From Spirosoma sp. KCTC 42546 (GTDB taxonomy: Bacteria; Bacteroidota; Bacteroidia; Cytophagales; Spirosomataceae), in the NCBI RefSeq assembly GCF_006965485.1, contig NZ_CP041360.1, positions 4,692,501 through 4,756,500 of the forward strand: DNA of 64,000 nt. Direction: 5' to 3'. The position numbers and the translations under genes are program-made. Positions 61,542 to 64,000 of the stretch are shown here, one piece after another (the first letter of the stretch is position 1; each line of letters starts with the position of its first letter). The notes under the pieces were generated by a model. The model made no database searches. It was given only the letters and a program-made list of their open reading frames with translations, and was not told where the DNA came from.

Positions 61542-62036
61542 TTAGTAGAAAAGGCCCCAATCGTCCGGAGCATCGTTATCTTTATCAAAGCCATTAACCC
61601 ATTCAACAAACAGTAGTCGAAATTGCTCGATCTCCTCACGAAGTACGTTCAAATAGGCCGTAGCGGCTAGCTTCTCCGCTTTACAATACGAGGTTTGAGC
61701 AAGCAGTTCACGGGCGTGCATTTTTATAATCACGGCATTTTCCATCCGCAGGGTATATAAATCTCCCCCTTCTGCCCCAACAATCTTGGGAGCTAACATC
61801 ATGGCATTCGCCAGCATCTGCTCATGCATCATGAGCACATCTTCTTCCTTATTGATGGTTTCGACAATAGCCTGTGTCAGCTCCATCAATTCATTCGCTT
61901 TCCGCAGGATGGGCAAATTTTTGATGCGTCGATTTTCTGCCTCCATTTCGGCACGGGCTTCTTCGGGGTCATAGTCCTCGTCAAAGCCATCCCAATCCAG
62001 AAAGCTATCGTCGTCGTCTTCGTCGTCAAAGTTCAT
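61542..62036 (-). CDS. Conserved acidic hypothetical protein
   Basis: A 164-residue cytoplasmic protein when started at the ATG at 62036; in-frame ATGs at 62072 and 62087 would extend it. The N-terminus is very acidic (MNFDDEDDDDSFLDWDGFD), followed by a helical core with ILRKANELMELTQAIVETIN, AEGGDLYTLRMENAVIIKMH and ARELLAQTSYCKAEKLAATA. The pattern looks like a conserved Cytophagales protein of unknown function. No catalytic motif is visible. Neighbours do not suggest a role. Confidence 0.72.
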   Translation of the reverse strand: MNFDDEDDDDSFLDWDGFDEDYDPEEARAEMEAENRRIKNLPILRKANELMELTQAIVETINKEEDVLMMHEQMLANAMMLAPKIVGAEGGDLYTLRMENAVIIKMHARELLAQTSYCKAEKLAATAYLNVLREEIEQFRLLFVEWVNGFDKDNDAPDDWGLFY

Positions 62037-62392
62037 CGCAAAACGGGCAGAGGGAATGATCACCTTCTGCATGCCAAAGTAACACAAACCTTTCCCAAAA
62101 ACAAACCTTTCGTACCCAAAAAGCCATTCATGGTATCCAAAATAGTTCTACGATTTCAAACGCGGGACTCAACCTGTTCAATGGGGTTTGCTAACGAAGT
62201 CGGCAGTAGGGATTCACCTTCATCAAGCCTCCACTAACAGCAATAACTAGGAACGATCCAGCTAAAATTAAACGACCATACGATCACGCAATACGTACAG
62301 TTGAGGCCATTATCTTACAAAAAACAAGTATAGCCACACAGCATTTTTAGAGAAAAGAGTTTGGCAAAACGAACAAAAACGGGGGTAACCTG

Positions 62393-62400
62393 TATATTTG
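62393..62400 (+). promoter_or_regulatory. Candidate -7 box for the Anbu gene
   Basis: TATATTTG matches TAnnTTTG. It would start transcription near 62407, putting the tandem repeat at 62417-62459 inside a 70-base leader. Confidence 0.5.
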
Positions 62401-62416
62401 TCTGGTTTAGTACCCA

Positions 62417-62459
62417 GAGTAGATACTCCCGGAGTGGATACTCCCAGAGTGGACACTTC
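62417..62459 (+). repeat. 15-base tandem repeat in the Anbu leader
   Basis: Nearly three units of GAGTGGATACTCCCA lie head to tail (62417, 62432, 62447), differing at a few bases. In the plus frame they would read VDTPGVDTPRVDTS, but this is upstream of the preferred start. GAGTNNNTACTC within each unit is itself a small palindrome. Confidence 0.85.
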
Positions 62460-62478
62460 GGATTTCCCACTGTATCGA

Positions 62479-63213
62479 ATGACATATTGTTTAGGCGTTA
62501 AAGTTGCATCGGGCCTGGTTGCCATCGCCGACAGACGGTTGACTTCCGGCTCAGAAGTATCGTCGAATCGGAAAATTTCGGTTCATGAAGTCGAGAATCA
62601 CTCGCTGTTTATCATGACCTCGGGCCTTCGCTCAGTTCGCGATAAAGCCATCACGTATTTCAGTGAAGTGCTTACCGAACAGGATCGATCCTTTAATAAG
62701 CTCTACAAAGCGGTCAACGCGTTTGGGGAACAGGTAAAACGGGTCGCTCAGGAAGATAAGTCGTCGATCATTGCCAATGGGTTAAATTTTAACCTGAATG
62801 CCATTGTTGGCGGTCAGTTAGAAGACGATGACGAACATAAGTTATACATGCTCTACCCGGAGGGCAATTGGGTTGAAGTAGATCAGGGATCTCCGTTCAA
62901 AATCATCGGCAACTCTGGCTACGGAAAGCCGCTGTTATTCAGAAACTTATCGTACGAATCCAGCTTACAGGATGCGCTCAAAATTGGCTTCCTTGCCTTT
63001 GATGCTACGCGCGTCAGTGCCAACGATGTCGATTATCCGTTAGATGTGGTCATCTACCCGAAAAACAGTTTTCACATGACCGAATATCGTCTTGAAAAAG
63101 AAGATATGGATGAAGTATCGCACCAGTGGAGTGCTCTATTGAGCAACTCCGTCCGAAAACTACCCTCCTACTGGATGGACCCTATTTTCGAGAAAGTCCG
63201 TTCGGCTAAGTAA
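62479..63213 (+). CDS. Anbu-type proteasome-like peptidase
   Basis: A 244-residue member of the ancestral beta-subunit (Anbu) branch of the proteasome/Ntn-hydrolase family. The ATG at 62479 is preferred because the catalytic Thr is then the second residue, MTYCLGVKVASGLVAIADRR, as in other Anbu proteins; the frame upstream only reads tandem-repeat sequence. ADRRLTSG, LFIMTSGLRSVRDK and GNSGYGKPLLFR match the family. Purified relatives form open spiral or ring assemblies, with peptidase activity still debated. Downstream lies a transglutaminase gene, its usual operon partner. Confidence 0.9.
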   Translation: MTYCLGVKVASGLVAIADRRLTSGSEVSSNRKISVHEVENHSLFIMTSGLRSVRDKAITYFSEVLTEQDRSFNKLYKAVNAFGEQVKRVAQEDKSSIIANGLNFNLNAIVGGQLEDDDEHKLYMLYPEGNWVEVDQGSPFKIIGNSGYGKPLLFRNLSYESSLQDALKIGFLAFDATRVSANDVDYPLDVVIYPKNSFHMTEYRLEKEDMDEVSHQWSALLSNSVRKLPSYWMDPIFEKVRSAK

Positions 63214-63215
63214 TT

Positions 63216-63280
63216 AGTGGGATAGGTGAAGTAGGTGAAATGAGTGGCCTAACCTCTGCACCTACTTCACCTATTCCACT
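63216..63280. repeat. Inverted repeat between the Anbu and transglutaminase genes
   Basis: Arms 63216-63237 and 63259-63280 pair over 22 bp with one mismatch (ATAGGTGAAGTAGGTG type). It starts two bases after the Anbu stop and so lies inside the probable operon, ending 21 bases before the next start. Confidence 0.85.
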
Positions 63281-63301
63281 TACCTCACTTTACCTACTAC
63301 C

Positions 63302-64000
63302 ATGCATCTCCATGTTCGGCACGCATCTGAATACACGTACGATCTGCCGGTGGCACTAGGGCCGCAAACGCTCTACCTTTACCCGCGAATGTATCCCTAT
63401 CAGCGGTTGCTGACCTACGATTTGGTGATCGATCCAACACCAGCTCGGATTGTACGGAATATTGATGTGGAAGGTAATGTACAACAGCTGGTTTACTTTA
63501 GCCATCCTACGTCGTATCTGAAGGTGCAGGTAGAAATGGAGCTGGCTTCGGATGAGTTTAACTCCTTTGATTTCGTTCTGTTTCCCTTCGAAACCCAGCA
63601 GGTTCCTTTCCGGTATCCGAAAGCGGTAGAAGAATTGCTCTACCCCTATTTAGAGCGGGTGGGAATTTCAGAACGTGTTGAACGATGGGCACGCCAGTTA
63701 GCCACAGAAGCCGGTTGGCAAACTACAGCCTTTCTGATGGCCTTAAACCAAACGATTCGAAAATTTACCTACGAAATCCGTGAGCATGGCGCACCGTTCC
63801 CACCTGAACAAACGTTAACGTTACAAAAGGGATCCTGTCGGGACTATACAACTCTGTTTATGGCAGCCTGCCGGAGTTTAGGCATTGCTGCCCGTTTTGT
63901 AAGTGGTTATTTATTTGGTAATCCACAACAGGAACATCAATTGCATGCCTGGGCTGAAGTGTATTTACCCGGAGCAGGTTGGCGAGGTTTTGACCCGACA
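63302..64000 (+). CDS. Transglutaminase-like protein (3' truncated), Anbu operon partner
   Basis: The window ends inside this gene; 233 codons are visible. The ATG at 63302 starts a bacterial transglutaminase-like N-terminal domain (MHLHVRHASEYTYDL, TLYLYPRMYPYQRLL). The catalytic triad is in GSCRDYTTLFMAACRSLGI (Cys), HQLHAWAEVYLPG (His) and GFDPT (Asp). In many bacteria such a protein is encoded with Anbu, an alpha-E domain protein and a circularly permuted ATP-grasp enzyme, a set thought to make and process a peptide. Those other partners should lie just beyond the right edge. Confidence 0.88.
   Translation, partial: MHLHVRHASEYTYDLPVALGPQTLYLYPRMYPYQRLLTYDLVIDPTPARIVRNIDVEGNVQQLVYFSHPTSYLKVQVEMELASDEFNSFDFVLFPFETQQVPFRYPKAVEELLYPYLERVGISERVERWARQLATEAGWQTTAFLMALNQTIRKFTYEIREHGAPFPPEQTLTLQKGSCRDYTTLFMAACRSLGIAARFVSGYLFGNPQQEHQLHAWAEVYLPGAGWRGFDPT

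Larger units (their letters stand above)
62037..62478. other. Intergenic region upstream of the Anbu gene
   Basis: About 440 bases between divergent genes without a credible gene. It holds a -7 box (62393-62400) and a 15-base tandem repeat (62417-62459) in the leader of the Anbu gene. The rest shows nothing that I can name. Confidence 0.6.

Noticed and set aside
62310..62525. Minus-strand frame reading VSTLGVSTPGVSTLG
   Set aside because: It is created by the 15-base tandem repeat in the Anbu leader and runs into the Anbu start region; no other support.
1..64000. tRNA, rRNA, riboswitch or CRISPR features
   Set aside because: I looked for cloverleaf-like, ribosomal and regularly spaced repeat signals and saw none that I could support by eye.

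Overview
The window looks like a chromosomal segment of a Bacteroidota bacterium, most likely order Cytophagales (Spirosoma and relatives). The reasons are a SusC/SusD pair, a T9SS type A sorting domain with SprB-like repeats, many secreted glycan-active enzymes, promoter boxes of the TAnnTTTG type, absence of obvious Shine-Dalgarno sequences, and a roughly balanced base composition. The genus is inference; no rRNA or other taxonomic marker is present, and I saw no tRNA, CRISPR array, intact insertion sequence or prophage.

Layout. (1) About 1-8.5 kb, plus strand: a catabolic cluster with a truncated beta-helix protein ending in an L-rhamnose-mutarotase-like domain, a Gfo/Idh/MocA oxidoreductase, a sodium:solute symporter, a GH95 alpha-L-fucosidase-type enzyme and a translationally coupled YcaQ/AlkX-like DNA glycosylase. 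(2) About 8.5-15.8 kb: a mixed non-glycan block with two small lipoproteins, a NIPSNAP protein, MarR plus MFS efflux, YtxH, DoxX, AraC and an SDR. (3) About 15.9-48.2 kb, nearly all minus strand: a large polysaccharide-utilisation region with SusD, SusC, two DUF3826 proteins, an AraC regulator, two DHDPS/NanA-fold aldolases, two more SSS transporters, an MGH1-like glycosidase, GH2, a GH43-like propeller, an acid-sugar kinase (DUF1537), PdxA2-type dehydrogenase, iron alcohol dehydrogenase, two sialidase-fold propellers, a sialate-O-acetylesterase-type esterase, a beta-helix/DUF6298-like giant and a PL1 pectate lyase. A plus-strand aldose 1-epimerase closes it. (4) About 49.8-64 kb: housekeeping and general genes (MtgA, HemW, GNAT, PhzF, HAD phosphatase, YciI, S9 peptidase, T9SS-secreted SprB-repeat protein) ending in an Anbu proteasome-like peptidase followed by a transglutaminase that runs off the window.

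How the genes may work together. PL1, the beta-helix proteins, GH95, GH2, the GH43-like enzyme, the propellers and the esterase would cut and deacetylate an acidic, probably pectin-like plant glycan. SusCD and three SSS symporters would import products. The aldolases, acid-sugar kinase, PdxA2-type dehydrogenase, iron alcohol dehydrogenase and Gfo/Idh enzyme would break down 3-deoxy-keto acids or four-carbon acid sugars. The substrate is inference.

The most unusual feature is non-coding. At least eighteen long inverted repeats, most of unrelated sequence but the same design (two near-perfect arms of about 12-40 bp, short loop), sit within a few bases of stop codons. Several supply the last codons of genes, and two are nested. 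In two cases (GH2 at 27.3-30.0 kb, propeller at 41.4-43.3 kb) the same repeat family lies in frame between the ATG and the hydrophobic signal segment of a secreted enzyme, encoding a KSPxGDLGVF-like peptide. A second hidden feature is the 3' remnant of a DUF4143-type ATPase gene fused in frame just beyond the stop codon of a symporter (31327-31563).
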